Below, one piece after another: positions 31,410-39,964 of a DNA stretch of 64,000 bases. The notes beneath the pieces are model-generated. The model saw only the letters and a program-made list of their open reading frames with translations, had not been told where the DNA came from and did not search any database. Position numbers and translations under genes: made by a program. Source of the stretch: Rhodococcus sovatensis (lineage in GTDB: Bacteria > Actinomycetota > Actinomycetes > Mycobacteriales > Mycobacteriaceae); the NCBI RefSeq assembly GCF_037327425.1, contig NZ_CP147846.1, positions 1,736,001 to 1,800,000 on the forward strand, given 5' to 3'. Numbering within the stretch: position 1 is the first letter of the stretch; each line of letters starts with the position of its first letter.

Positions 31410-31747
31410 CCAACCGGAAACATCAACACGGGGTGGGGACTTTTACTTGGCCACCAGTGGGGACTTCATCTTGGCCATTGACAACTTACATCACGAAGGC
31501 ATTGCTGCACCTGGTGTTGATGCAAGAACTGGGGATAAGCCCAGAAACACAACGCGAAGCCGTCAAGAACAACTTTGGATACTCAGCCCGTGTGTTCGGA
31601 GAAGGTGTGCGCGCTGTCCAACAGAACTGACGCAGAAACTACACTTGTCCTGTCGACTGCGCTTTATCGGTGACTGCAGCCTTTGATAGTGTGGCGAAGG
31701 CGTCTAATCTTGACTGAAACGTAACCCCCACGACCACCAGAGTCACG

Positions 31748-31846
31748 GTGGAGTTTCGCCTGCGTGCGGTGACCGAAGCGATCAACGGATCGCCCATCGT
31801 CGCCGTCGCGGAACGATTCGGTGTCAATGTCCGTGGTGTAAGGCAG
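31748..31846 (+). pseudogene. Short transposase remnant (IS481-like N-terminus)
   Basis: A fragment of about 33 codons reads VEFRLRAVTEAINGSPIVAV followed by AERFGVNVRGV, resembling the N-terminal helix-turn-helix of IS481-type transposases. It breaks off after the first helix-turn-helix and no element ends are visible. It lies between the apeA 3' end and the HEPN/DUF262 operon and marks an older insertion. Confidence 0.5.
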
Positions 31847-31998
31847 CCTAGATTCCATCTGTCGAGGGTGATATGTACGTAACTTACCAAAACAGTGATA
31901 GTGGTCTTCGGGTGTATCGATCTGATTCTGGTTAGTGCTTGGGGATAGCTGGTGCAGCATGTGACATATACCGCGGACCTCTCGCAGAGTATGAACTG

Positions 31999-32787
31999 TT
32001 ATCTCACGTAGATTTTCTCAATTTGCCACTTTGCGTTGGATGTCAAACATTGACATCCAGGCAGTACGTCGGCGCCCATTTGAGCAAAATCTCCTACGCA
32101 AGTCATGCATTTGTATCTACCCGCGGGTCCGAAAGTTCCCTTGCTTACTGATTCTGGCTCTCCAAATATCAACTCAAGGTCGGGCTTTGGTTCGGTAAGT
32201 CCTCGTGCTGCTCGTCGTAATTGATCAGAGATTCTGTCGAAGTTAGAAATTGATCTGCCGCTTGGAATGTGGGCAAGCCAGCGAGCTGGACGTTCGAACG
32301 TCCGGTCGTCCTGTGCGATAGATTTTATATACTTTGCCTCAGCTTCCTCGCCGCTGTGGGCAATTCTGTTGCGGACGGTAATGAGCTCGGCTAGCGCCTG
32401 ATTAGCTTGAATGCGAAAATGCAAACGACTGAACGGTTGGCCATTCTGCAAGAGCTTGTAGGCGCGATTCATTGTTCTTATGTATGGAAACCAATCAACA
32501 TACTTTTGATCCCCTCGAAGTATCTGTTCGGCCTGTTGTTCATCTACATCCTTCAGCCTACTCTTGACGTGAGGAATTTCCGATGTTCCGGCTACCGCCG
32601 ATATGAATAACCTTCGAATGAATGACTCGAATGTGACCGCGGATGACAATGCGAGGGCTTCAAGTGTGTACTCGTAGTCAGCGAGTGTGATGTGACCGTT
32701 TAGACGTGCAGATTTTGCCCTGGTATTAGCAGCTGTAAGAGCGCTAAGCTCGCGCTCGCATTCGGAGAATAGCTGACCGGCGGTCAC
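31999..32787 (-). CDS. HEPN-domain putative ribonuclease/toxin (MAE_28990-like)
   Basis: A 262-residue protein with a helical HEPN fold. The family signature R-x4-H is in LITVRNRIAHSGEEAE (R-N-R-I-A-H, about residue 139), preceded by a conserved helix LEALALSSAVTFESFIRRLF. HEPN proteins with this motif are usually metal-independent RNases acting as toxins or defence effectors. The C-terminus adds Cys pairs (YKCMTCVGDF, PGCQCLTSN) that may bind zinc. It overlaps the DUF262 gene upstream by 4 bp (GTGA), so the two proteins are made together. I recall HEPN genes of the MAE_28990/MAE_18760 type next to DUF262 genes. The DNA here looks clearly more AT-rich than the core, suggesting transfer. Confidence 0.75.
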   Translation of the reverse strand: MTAGQLFSECERELSALTAANTRAKSARLNGHITLADYEYTLEALALSSAVTFESFIRRLFISAVAGTSEIPHVKSRLKDVDEQQAEQILRGDQKYVDWFPYIRTMNRAYKLLQNGQPFSRLHFRIQANQALAELITVRNRIAHSGEEAEAKYIKSIAQDDRTFERPARWLAHIPSGRSISNFDRISDQLRRAARGLTEPKPDLELIFGEPESVSKGTFGPAGRYKCMTCVGDFAQMGADVLPGCQCLTSNAKWQIEKIYVR

Positions 32788-33932
32788 TTGGAAAGCTCGC
32801 CCTGGAACGCGAAGTTGGCACGTGCTAGGCGAGAGGCACGGTCCGATGCGGAGCCTGAAATTGCTCTAATGAGCTCAGCATTTGTATTTCTTGCAACCTT
32901 AAAGTTCTGAGCGGACTCCCGTAGCCGTATTTCGGTTTCGTGCGCGACCTCGTGCACGCTCTTGTCTGAGTAATTTTTTACTACTCTCCAGGTTCCATCA
33001 AGGTGACCGGCAACCCGTAGAGTCGCCGCGAACGCGGCAAAGAACCAACCCTTCTTTCGGAAGATTGTAAACGGATCGTTCTTTTCAGGGATTGCGAGGA
33101 AAAGGTCCATAGCATCCATGGCTTGCTGGAAAGCGCGTTCGACATGTTTTTGATTCGGCAGCGATGATTCCCACCTGCGGTAGGACTCATCGATCTCACG
33201 CCGCCCGGTTTTGTCAATTCCGTTGATTGTTAACAGAACGAGTTCGCTGGCAAATTCCACTTCACGCATTCTGGTTATATCGGCAATGTTGAAGAGTTTC
33301 CAGTCTGTCCAGCGCGTTTGGTTGGCGCGGGTCAATCTGTAACAAGCGTCAGAAAATGCCCCGCTGCGTCGAGCGTAGCGCAGCTCCTGTGCATTCAAAC
33401 CCAGTCCGGTTGAGTTAAGGCGATCGTAGAGCTCCAGAACAGTGTTGTCGTTTGTTTTGACCCCAAGGCTGACGGTGGGAAGCTTGGTTTCTAAAATCCG
33501 TTCTCTAATCGACCGAGGAAGATCTACGTAAGAAAACTGGGCTCTGTGATTGCTGAGCTCGGGCGGCGTATATTTGAATTTATCTCGCTCATCGCGATCT
33601 GGGACTAGAGCAACGTCAATAAACGCTATAAGTGTTCTAAGTCGCTGCTGCCCGTCGACTACTCGACGGATGAGAGTGCCGTTGTCTGCGTACTCGTCTT
33701 GGACGACGATGAGTGGGAGGGGATATGCGTGAACTACGCTATCTATTAGGAAGCTTTTGTCACGCTCGGTCCAGACTGATCCACGTTGGTAGTGTGGTCG
33801 AAGGTCGAGAGTTCCGTCGCGACTCCAGCCGAGATAGTCGGACACGCGGAAATTTGTGTAGTCAGCTTTGATCGCACTCTCGCCAATCTGAGCTAGCCAT
33901 TCGGTCTGAGCAGCGTCGGTTTCATCAATCAT
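32784..33932 (-). CDS. DUF262 (ParB/Srx-like) protein, partner of the HEPN gene
   Basis: A 382-residue protein with an N-terminal DUF262 domain: LRPHYQRGSVWTERDKSFLI, PLPLIVVQDE and the diagnostic RRVVDGQQRLRTLIAFIDVA near residue 93. DUF262 is the ParB-like nucleotidase/nuclease fold also found in GmrS and SspE-type defence proteins; DGQQR is its nucleotide-binding or catalytic motif. The remaining 200 residues are helical (LYDRLNSTGLGLNAQELRYA). ATG 33932 begins the operon. The partner HEPN gene overlaps by 4 bp. A role as sensor, antitoxin or activating subunit is inferred from context. Confidence 0.82.
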   Translation of the reverse strand: MIDETDAAQTEWLAQIGESAIKADYTNFRVSDYLGWSRDGTLDLRPHYQRGSVWTERDKSFLIDSVVHAYPLPLIVVQDEYADNGTLIRRVVDGQQRLRTLIAFIDVALVPDRDERDKFKYTPPELSNHRAQFSYVDLPRSIRERILETKLPTVSLGVKTNDNTVLELYDRLNSTGLGLNAQELRYARRSGAFSDACYRLTRANQTRWTDWKLFNIADITRMREVEFASELVLLTINGIDKTGRREIDESYRRWESSLPNQKHVERAFQQAMDAMDLFLAIPEKNDPFTIFRKKGWFFAAFAATLRVAGHLDGTWRVVKNYSDKSVHEVAHETEIRLRESAQNFKVARNTNAELIRAISGSASDRASRLARANFAFQGELSK

Positions 33933-34446
33933 GGCTGTGACTCTACCGGTTTACTATTGACATGCTTAGGTGTTGCGCAGGCCAGAATGGCGGCACTCTA
34001 GGAGGCCGCACAATAGCGAGGATGGTGACGTGTAAGGGTTCAGAACATGTTTGGTGCATCGCTCCCGGAACACCTCGGTGCCGGGTCCGTCAACAGGAGT
34101 GTTCGGCTGGGCAACCGCGGACGCGTCGTTCTGTATGTCGAAGTCGTGGTGATGGAACACCGGACCTGAACCACCCTGGGACTGATGGAGACTGTGATCT
34201 CACCAGGAGAATGCAGGTATGGGTGCACCAAGGAAGTTTGATGCCGAGACGCGGGAGCGGGCAGTTCGGATGTATCGCGACCGGCTCGCTGAGTACGGCG
34301 AGCCGAAAGTAACGGCCCGCAAGCACGTCGGAGCCCTGCTCGATATCAACCCGGCCACGATCCGAAACTGGATCGAGAAGATCGATCCAGCTGGCAGGTC
34401 CCCGATAGTCGGGCCACCGTGTTCTAGAGCCACGGTGTGATTGATT

Positions 34447-35283
34447 TCAGTCGATCTCGCAACCCTCGACCGGTTGGTGGTTGTGGGTGCATTGGGCAGC
34501 GTACTCGGACGGCGTGAGGTAGCCGAGTGATGAGTGCCGGTGTCGATGGTTGTGGTCGTCTTTGAAGTCCTCGATCACCACCCTCGCTTCGAGAAGGCTC
34601 GTCCAGTGATTGCGGTTCAGGCACTCCTTCCGTAGTCGGTTGTTGAACGATTCGATGTGTCCGTTGTTCCACGGCGTCCCCGGCGGGATGTAGGAGATAC
34701 CGACACGGTCGCGACAGAACTGTTGCAGCACATGCGAAATGAACTCCGGACCGTTGTCCATTCTCAGGACCATCGGCGGTCCGTCCCACAGCGCGAACGT
34801 CTTGTCGAGCTCGTCGGTCAGTCGTTGCGCGGTGATCGAGCGCTCCACGATGTTCAACAGGGACTGCCGGGTGTGTTCGTCGATCATCGACGCGATCTTG
34901 ATCGCTTTCCCATCCACCGTGGAGTCGAACTGAAAATCCATAGCCCACACCACTTTCGGCGCATCGGCTTCGATCTGCGGGCAGGAGCTGATGCCGGCGC
35001 GTTTGCGGGGATGATAGATCCGAACCTGCAGACCCTCCTCCTTCCAGAGCCGGTGCACCTTCTTCTTGTTCACCGACATGCCCTGGTCGTGCCTCAGATG
35101 CGCCCAGGCGCGACGGAAGCCGTGCAGTGGATGCGAGCCTGCGTATGTCCGCAGCGACGCCCTCAGGGCCGCGTCGGGATCCGCGGGTGTGTCGGCGATC
35201 GGTGTTCGTGCGTAGGTGGAGCGGGCAAGCCCAACAGCTTTGCACGCCAGACGTTTCGACAGACTCATGGTGTTGACGAGCAT
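34447..35283 (-). CDS. ISA transposase OrfB (copy B)
   Basis: Identical in translation to the OrfB of copy A (278 residues, DDE integrase of the IS3 family; catalytic residues in AMDFQ, RMDNGPEF and HIESFNN). Intact, so this copy should be active. Confidence 0.93.
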   Translation of the reverse strand: MLVNTMSLSKRLACKAVGLARSTYARTPIADTPADPDAALRASLRTYAGSHPLHGFRRAWAHLRHDQGMSVNKKKVHRLWKEEGLQVRIYHPRKRAGISSCPQIEADAPKVVWAMDFQFDSTVDGKAIKIASMIDEHTRQSLLNIVERSITAQRLTDELDKTFALWDGPPMVLRMDNGPEFISHVLQQFCRDRVGISYIPPGTPWNNGHIESFNNRLRKECLNRNHWTSLLEARVVIEDFKDDHNHRHRHSSLGYLTPSEYAAQCTHNHQPVEGCEID

Positions 35284-35312
35284 GTCGACGGCGCGGCGCT
35301 TGGCGGCTGGGC

Positions 35313-35633
35313 TCAGAATTTTCCCTTCGCTACCTCCCGCAGTGCGTCCTTCTCCAGCTCGGCCTCGGCGAGCAGGCGTTTGAGCTTGCCGTTCTGCTCG
35401 CGCAGCTCCTTGAGTTCCTTCGCGGCATCGGTGTCCATCCCGCCGTACTGACGCCGCCAGTTGTACAACGTCGCCGCCGACACCTCGAGCTCCGCCGCGA
35501 TCTCCTCTTGCGTCTTGCCTGCAGCGGTCAGCTCATCGGCACGGCGCAGTTTGCGCACGATGTCCTCGGCAGAGTTGCGCTTCCGTCCAGCCATGTTCTC
35601 CATCGTCCTATCCGCCCACTTCAGGGGCAACAA
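35313..35633 (-). CDS. ISA transposase OrfA (copy B)
   Basis: Identical in translation to the OrfA of copy A (106 residues, helix-turn-helix plus leucine zipper). The same GKF-stop and AAAA slippage context lies between it and OrfB. Confidence 0.9.
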   Translation of the reverse strand: MLPLKWADRTMENMAGRKRNSAEDIVRKLRRADELTAAGKTQEEIAAELEVSAATLYNWRRQYGGMDTDAAKELKELREQNGKLKRLLAEAELEKDALREVAKGKF

Positions 35634-35828
35634 GACTCTAAAACGAGATGGCCCCGTTCACCGGGGACACGCCACAGCCACCGACGCACACGGGCCCATC
35701 GCAGGGGTCGACCGCGACGAGGAGCTGAAAGCGCTACGGCGTGGGAACTCCGAATTACGTAGAGCGAACGAAATTCTCAAGACAGCGTCGGCGTTTCTCG
35801 CAGCAGCGGAGGTCGACCGCCGACTTCG

Positions 35829-36791
35829 GTAGTAGTCGAATATATCGATCAACACCGCCACCTTTTCGGGGTCGACCCGATCTGCACCGTACTCAAAGAG
35901 CACGGCATCAAGATCGCCCCGTCCACCTACTACGCCGCCAAGAAACGCGGCACCGTCTCCGCGGCGGCATTGGAGGAGGCGCATGCCACGAACACCGTCC
36001 ACGGGTTCTTCGTGGCAAACAGACGCCTTTACGGAGCGCAGAAAATCTGGCATGCGATGAAACGCGCTGGTCACGATATCGGACGCGATCAGGTCGCTCG
36101 GTTGATGACGATCTGCGGCGCGTCCGGTGTCGTCCGCGGTCGCCGGCGTACGGTGACCACCGAACGCGATGATCGTGCCCGTCGACATCCGGATCTGATT
36201 GCCCGGCAATGGGGCGCACCGACTCAACCGGATCAATGGTGGGTTGCTGATTTCACATATTGCTGGACGTTGGCCGGTTTCGTGTACACCTCGTTCGTCG
36301 TCGATGTGTTCTCCCGCCGGATTCTCGGGTGGCGGGTGATGACCACGGAGGCGACACCGCTGGTTTCGGGTGTACTCGAGCAAGCGTTGTTCACACGCCG
36401 TCGGTCCGACTTCGCCTTCACTGCAACGGGTTTGGTGCACCACTCGGATGCAGGGTCTCAGTACACGTCTCTGGCGTTCACCGAGGCGTTGATCGAATCC
36501 GGCATCGCCGGATCGATCGGTAGTGTCGGCGACGCGCTCGACAATGCGTGGATGGAATCGACGATCGGGTTGTACAAGACCGAGCTGATCGACCGGCAGA
36601 AGTCGTGGTCCGGACGCTCCGAAGTTGAACGGGAAACAGCGTCGTGGGTGCATTGTGGGGGCACCTCCCGCTTGCGGGGGATCAACACCAGCCGCCTGCA
36701 CTCCTCGATCGGCTACCAACCGCCCGTCGACTACGAAAACGAGTACCGTCAACAATGCTCGACAGCCACCTCCGACCGCGAAGTGGCTTGA
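35829..36791 (+). CDS. ISD transposase OrfB
   Basis: A DDE integrase of the IS3 family, readable in the -1 frame from the end of orfA ([20 protein letters not shown]) to the stop at 36791. Catalytic residues are in [13 protein letters not shown] (D), [12 protein letters not shown] (D) and [15 protein letters not shown] (E). No good start codon exists early in the frame, so a frameshifted OrfAB fusion is expected. Near the C-terminus the family sequence [16 protein letters not shown] is broken by eight extra residues from a 24-bp palindromic insertion (about 36654-36680), which may impair activity. Confidence 0.82.
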   Translation, partial: VVVEYIDQHRHLFGVDPICTVLKEHGIKIAPSTYYAAKKRGTVSAAALEEAHATNTVHGFFVANRRLYGAQKIWHAMKRAGHDIGRDQVARLMTICGASGVVRGRRRTVTTERDDRARRHPDLIARQWGAPTQPDQWWVADFTYCWTLAGFVYTSFVVDVFSRRILGWRVMTTEATPLVSGVLEQALFTRRRSDFAFTATGLVHHSDAGSQYTSLAFTEALIESGIAGSIGSVGDALDNAWMESTIGLYKTELIDRQKSWSGRSEVERETASWVHCGGTSRLRGINTSRLHSSIGYQPPVDYENEYRQQCSTATSDREVA

Positions 36792-37270
36792 ACCAGGTCT
36801 CCATCAGATCCAGGGTGGTTCAGCTCGGGCCCAGGAGCGGACCGCGAGCTGCGCAGCGCGCCGATGTCCAATGTCGCTGCGCCTTGTGCTGAGGACCCAA
36901 CTGGTGATCGGCCGCGGGGATGCGACGCGTAATCGGATCAATCAGGCTTCACGGTCTGTATCGTCTGACCGTGACCGAAGCTAAGCGACACGATCTCATC
37001 GTCGATACAGCTGTCGTAATTGCTGCGGTATCGATTGGCATCGTCGTCGCGGGCCTCCTGCCACAGGCCGGCGAAGCACCAGAACCGAATTTGCCGTTGC
37101 CGAACGCGCAGATCGTGTCCGAACCGGTGGAGTACCCAGTGGACATTCCGGGGTGCACCTCTGTTCGACCTCCGCCGGTTGAAAACGAGATCACACGTTT
37201 TTCCACTGCCACCATGGGCGGGGGAACGCCGAACTACGGAATAAATCAAGTCAAGTGAGACACCGGGCGT

Positions 37271-38092
37271 TCAGTTGATCTGGATTTCGAGTGCTGGTTC
37301 GTTGATGTAGACGACGTGCGGGATCTTCGGTGGTGTCGGCCGAGTCGAGAATCGGGCAGGGTTGGCGGCGAATGCTGCGGTGAGTGTGATCTGGCGGGCT
37401 TCGTCGATCGCCTCCGCGGTCCCGAAGTGTACCGATGCCGGGGTATGCCATCCGATGCCGGAGTGGTGATGAATGTGGTTGTACTCGTTGAAGAATCCCT
37501 CCAGGAAAGTTCGGGCATCATCAAGGGTGGCAAACGATTTCGGAAAGTCATGCAGATACTTCAACGTTTTGAACTGGGCTTCGGAGAACGGATTGTCGTT
37601 GGACACTCTGGGTCGTGAATGGGATCGGACGACTCCGAGAAACGTCAGTAGTTCCGACACGAGACCCGAGGTCATCGACGCTCCGCGATCGGCATGGACG
37701 GTGTGTGGTGTCGCGCCGTTGCGTTCGATAGCTTCGGCGATGAATTCTTCAGCTAGATCAGCGCTTTCGTGGGATGAGACGATCCAGGACGGGGTGTAGC
37801 GGGAGTAGATGTCGATCAGGACGTACAAGTGGAACCAGACGCCCTTGGATGGTCCTCGTAGCTTGGTGATGTCCCAGGACCAGACCTGCGAGGGTCCGTT
37901 TGCGAGGAGTTCGGGTTTGACCTTCGGCGGGTGTGTGGCCAGGCGTCGTCGTTCACGGTTCTGCCCGGCAGCGGAGGCGATGCGGTACATCGTCGAGGTT
38001 GAGCACCAGTAGTTTCCTTCGTCGAGTTCGCGGGCGTATATCTGACAGATCGCGAGGTCAGCATTGCTGTCGGAGTTGATCACCGCCAACAC
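37271..38092 (-). CDS. ISB transposase OrfB (copy 2)
   Basis: A 273-residue DDE integrase (WSWDITKLRGPSKGVW; TVHADRGASMTSG; NPFSEAQFKTLKY). The frame extends upstream (TLIGRSRATHYRRRQPPVLG) toward orfA, so expression by frameshift from OrfA is likely. Intact. Confidence 0.92.
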   Translation of the reverse strand: MLAVINSDSNADLAICQIYARELDEGNYWCSTSTMYRIASAAGQNRERRRLATHPPKVKPELLANGPSQVWSWDITKLRGPSKGVWFHLYVLIDIYSRYTPSWIVSSHESADLAEEFIAEAIERNGATPHTVHADRGASMTSGLVSELLTFLGVVRSHSRPRVSNDNPFSEAQFKTLKYLHDFPKSFATLDDARTFLEGFFNEYNHIHHHSGIGWHTPASVHFGTAEAIDEARQITLTAAFAANPARFSTRPTPPKIPHVVYINEPALEIQIN

Positions 38093-38208
38093 CTGTGCGC
38101 GTTCAGCGGCCGTGAGTGCCTGCCCGTTGTCGGGGACGCTGCGGCGTTGCTTGGGGCCCAGAACAGGTGGTTGCCGGCGGCGGTAGTGGGTGGCGCGGGA
38201 GCGACCGA

Positions 38209-38709
38209 TCAGCGTGCACGCCGTTCTCGTCGGGACCGAGGCGGCACGGAGTTCGTCGAAGGTGGTGTCAAGGGCGTGGTCGGCGGCATCGGTGTGCCCG
38301 TGCTCTCGGAGATCGACTCCAAGAGCACATGCAGTTTTCCCATGATCTCCAGCGCGGCCTCCGTCTGCGTCAGCTGCTTCTCGAGGTGCGCGTTACGTCT
38401 GCTGAGTCGGTCGAATTCTTTGCGGTCGGCTGCGTCGATAGTATTGCGACTCTTGTCTTTACGTCGCTCAGTCGTGTCTGCAGGCGTGGTGTTGTCTCGG
38501 GTAGCGGACCATTCACGCAGCTGCGACTGGTAGAGGCCTTCGCGGCGTAGAACCGCCGATTTCTCGCCGAACGGGGCTGCGCGGTATTCGTCGATGATCT
38601 TGTTGCGGTACTCGGTGGTGAAAGTACGGCGGGTTGCTTTCGGTGCGGGGTCGATCGACTTGTCCGGCGGTACGGGCTTCGGGCTGCTCATCGGTGATGC
38701 TCCAGTCAT
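38209..38709 (-). CDS. ISB transposase OrfA (copy 2)
   Basis: Identical in translation to copy 1 OrfA (166 residues, basic helix-turn-helix and zipper). Its Pro/Arg-rich end (PRSRRERRAR) lies where the OrfB frame takes over. Confidence 0.9.
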   Translation of the reverse strand: MTGASPMSSPKPVPPDKSIDPAPKATRRTFTTEYRNKIIDEYRAAPFGEKSAVLRREGLYQSQLREWSATRDNTTPADTTERRKDKSRNTIDAADRKEFDRLSRRNAHLEKQLTQTEAALEIMGKLHVLLESISESTGTPMPPTTPLTPPSTNSVPPRSRRERRAR

Positions 38710-39704
38710 GCCCTCAGGGTGTGCACTTCGTTTGCTGTAAGTGTCTCACTTGATCCTGGCAGAGAGGGCTATGACAACCCGTCGTATCCGTGGCTGACGG
38801 CGGGTAAGGCATCCATGATGTCGGACGCCGTCCGCGCAGCACTGCCTGCTGATGTCGCCGTGGCGTTGGCGCCGCCGTCGAGTTCGCTCGTGTTCCAGCC
38901 TGTCGAAGACTTCGGCGACACGGTTCCACAGGGAGTGATCCCGACGACGTCGGCGTCCGGTCAGTTGGTCCGGGATGGGGTGTCCGCCTACACCACCATC
39001 GGTGTCGGTCCGGCCGATGCCGGTGTACCCGATTGTGTCGCAGGCGATCTCGACTCCCGCACGACTATGCCGGACCGAACCGTCGTCGACACGTTGGACA
39101 CGTGGTACGAGGAATCGGGGTCGCGGACGTACTGGCGAAGCGCCACCGCCTATCACCCCGACGGCACCCGAGTGCACGTCAGCCTCACCGGCAACGACCT
39201 GACGGCATTGCCCCTCGGTGCCGATGAGGCCGCGGCCATCGCTGGCAGTCCCGACCTGGCCCTGTCCACACTTGCGCCGGCGGGAACGCCTGCGCCGCGG
39301 CAGGATTGCTCGGTCTACGCCGCGTCCTCGACCGGGACAGTTCAAGATATTCGCCGGGAGTCCGTCGATGCCGCCAACGCTGCGTTGACCGCGACGTGGG
39401 CGTCCATACCGAACGCGCCGACCCTGGACCGGCCGATCGGCTCGCTCGTTCCCGACGGTTTCACCTCCGGCGTGTGCACCGACCTCGACGTCGTCGGGGC
39501 GCGAATAGGGTTGTCAGTCTCGGTGAGCGGTGGCCAACCGCTACCGGCCCCGGTGGACCCGTATGACCCCAACGCGGCGTACGGGCCTCTCCCGGTGACG
39601 CGGACGCTTCCCGACGGGTCGGTGATGCAGAGCGAGGACGCCGGGATCACCGAGGGGTTGGTGTCGGAGGACGGAACCACCCGCCTGTCGAGGTCGGTGA
39701 CCCT

Positions 39705-39964
39705 AATGGGACTTGATCGGCGAGTCTTCGACAGTAGCGAAGTTAGTCGGAGAAAGCTGATCACCGAGCCGCTGGTGGGTGATCACTATATGGCCCCGGA
39801 GAGAAGATCGACTCCTAAGGTTAGATCGTGGCCCCACCGGCCGGCGAGGGTTCCCAGAACGCTGATGGGGTGTCGTGCCAGTCGAGCACTGATCCATTAG
39901 GTCGCCGTCCGGATCCCTCGAGGCTCACCGCCAGTGACCGAAACGGACGTGAGGAGAACTGCCC
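39705..39964 (+). ncRNA. Candidate bridge RNA region of IS110 element 2
   Basis: The 260-bp non-coding left end contains good hairpins: cttcg (39726-39730) with cgaag (39738-39742), and tgatcacc (39758-39765) with ggtgatca (39778-39785). IS110 elements of this layout (left end before the transposase) express a bridge RNA from here. The CCCT boundary would be the core it matches. The RNA limits are not visible. Confidence 0.4.

Larger units (their letters stand above)
27371..31483 (+). mobile_element. IS21-family element 1, carrying an IS110 insertion
   Basis: An istAB element inserted into apeA with a 5-bp duplication ACTTA (27366-27370, 31484-31488). Both ends contain repeated blocks (ccactggtggcca, aaagtccccaccccgtg) in inverted orientation, the usual transposase-binding multiplets of IS21. 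The outer bases are tgt...aca. Removing the inserted IS110 (about 1.6 kb) leaves roughly 2.5 kb, the normal IS21 size. Confidence 0.92.
23281..31630 (+). pseudogene. apeA: ApeA-like HEPN anti-phage protein, split by two transposon insertions
   Basis: Three exon-like pieces (23281-24356, 27179-27370, 31489-31630) join in frame into a 469-residue protein when each inserted element and one copy of its target duplication is removed. Piece 1 has the beta-rich N-terminal domain seen in ApeA proteins (MVGKWWLPATPDAQVGGVLE). Piece 2 carries the HEPN ribonuclease motif R-x4-H (LRDARNALGHLSTG). Piece 3 is the C-terminal helix bundle (ALLHLVLMQELGISPE) ending VRAVQQN. ApeA is an abortive-infection HEPN protein. 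Both breaks are exact (GGA and ACTTA duplications) and the pieces have no other stops, so disruption is recent. The family call rests on the N-terminal pattern and HEPN motif only. The gene is certainly not functional as it stands. Confidence 0.8.
34392..35674 (-). mobile_element. ISA copy B (IS3 family, 1283 bp)
   Basis: Same ends, length and orientation as copy A, with target duplication CAGC (34388-34391, 35675-35678). It lies in orfA of ISD. With copies A and C it gives three direct repeats at about 9.1 and 11.8 kb spacing. Confidence 0.95.
34219..35832 (+). pseudogene. ISD transposase OrfA, split by ISA copy B
   Basis: Pieces 34219-34391 and 35679-35832 join in frame into an IS3-type OrfA: MGAPRKFDAETRERAVRMYR, then [20 protein letters not shown] across the junction, then the zipper [20 protein letters not shown] and the usual [15 protein letters not shown] end. 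The break lies in the linker between the helix-turn-helix and the zipper. Confidence 0.88.
34167..36822 (+). mobile_element. ISD (IS3 family), interrupted by ISA copy B
   Basis: Terminal inverted repeats start tgaaccaccctgg and continue with ctgatggagac at both ends (24 of 26 matches). Net length without the ISA insertion and its duplication is 1369 bp. Unlike the other elements here it has no matching flanks (acc on the left, gct on the right), so a target duplication is missing. orfA is split by ISA; orfB carries a small palindromic insertion. Confidence 0.9.
37237..38768 (-). mobile_element. ISB copy 2 (IS3 family, 1532 bp, intact)
   Basis: A complete, uninterrupted ISB in opposite orientation to copy 1, flanked by the 3-bp duplication CTA (37234-37236, 38769-38771) in gene X. 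Ends read cggaataaatcaag and, at the other side, the complement of ccctctctgccagg, with the shared inner repeat tcaagtgagacac. It serves as the reference that proves the structure of copy 1. Confidence 0.95.
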
